Below are positions 30,781 to 30,981 of a DNA stretch of 30,981 nucleotides, in pieces; the first letter of the stretch is position 1, and every line of letters begins with the position of its first letter. Both the position numbers and the translations under genes were made by a program. Origin of the DNA: Vairimorpha ceranae. Its lineage: Eukaryota > Microsporidia > Nosematidae. Under the pieces are notes generated by a model that was given only the letters and a program-made list of their open reading frames with translations, was not told where the DNA came from and searched no databases. The stretch covers positions 1-30,981 of the forward strand of contig NW_020169347.1 in NCBI RefSeq assembly GCF_000988165.1. The letters are read 5' to 3'.

Positions 30781-30981
30781 TTCTATATATATAAAAAGTT
30801 TGAATCTGAATCTTTATTTATTTTTTAACCCTTCTTTTTTAAAAATTATGAGAAATGTTTTTTTAAAGAAATAACATTTTTTTATAGCTATCCTTTTAAT
30901 GGACAGCTTAATATTTTAAATGTATTTTTTTAAGTTTCATTCAATTGTTCAAATTGCAAAATGTGCGCCATTACTAAATTT
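30781..30981 (+). mobile_element. Helitron-like repeat, copy D (runs off the window)
   Basis: TTCTATATATATAAAAAGTT TGAATCTGAA opens a fourth copy about 12 bases after copy C. It follows the same T-rich start, then diverges after about 30850, and its 3' hairpin lies beyond the window edge. Confidence 0.5.

Noticed and set aside
1..30981. CRISPR arrays, bacterial operons, Shine-Dalgarno sites, rRNA genes
   Set aside because: No regularly spaced repeats, no purine-rich SD sites at starts, no rRNA-like GC blocks. The gene content is eukaryotic (microsporidian-like).

Overview
The window looks like a gene-poor, very AT-rich stretch of a microsporidian nuclear genome, probably one of the large, transposon-bearing ones. 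The signs are: intronless genes far apart; short A/T-rich leaders in which a CCC-type motif sits within about 10 bases of the start codon, often with AAATTT or A-runs just upstream (the transcription signal known from Encephalitozoon and other microsporidia); several orphan proteins with signal-peptide-like N-termini; a ricin-B-lectin-like small protein; and several decayed Merlin/IS1016-type (DDE_Tnp_IS1595 family) transposases. I see no rRNA or convincing tRNA. The species cannot be fixed from the sequence alone.

Layout. 1-960: featureless AT-rich DNA. 970-1320: one copy of a Helitron-like repeat of about 350 bp. 1622-1800: short minus-strand relic resembling the C-terminus of a LINE reverse transcriptase. 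2125-2864: shredded former gene. 4314-5612 (-): intact orphan gene A (432 aa). 8002-9156 (-): intact Ste24-type M48 metalloprotease (384 aa). 9900-10340: unusual GC-richer non-coding island touching a dead Merlin transposase (10343-11178, -). 12796-13272 (-): ricin-B-lectin-like protein. 16012-17048: complete but dead Merlin element with TIRs. 17886-19145 (+): intact orphan gene B (419 aa), a divergent paralogue of gene A. 19628-20608: second Merlin element with TIRs and a broken transposase that still carries the D, D and E motifs. 21415-22765 and about 23568-25251: two frameshifted genes that I read as decayed paralogous ubiquitin-specific proteases (peptidase C19), the first with a two-TM membrane anchor. 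25576-25818: GC-richer hairpin-bearing segment between 9-bp direct repeats. 27202-28830 (+): intact orphan protein (542 aa). 30094-30981: head-to-tail array of the same Helitron-like repeat seen at 970-1320.

Five genes are intact (orphans A and B, Ste24, the lectin-like gene and the 542-aa orphan). Three carry a clear CCC start signal, gene A has only CCG, and the lectin-like gene has none. At least five other loci are broken by several stops and frameshifts. No operon or pathway cluster is evident. The common theme is probable secretion or membrane location (two signal-peptide-like orphans plus one further orphan, a lectin-like protein, a membrane protease, membrane-anchored deubiquitinase relics) within DNA reshaped by transposons. 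All functions were assigned by reading motifs, without database searches.
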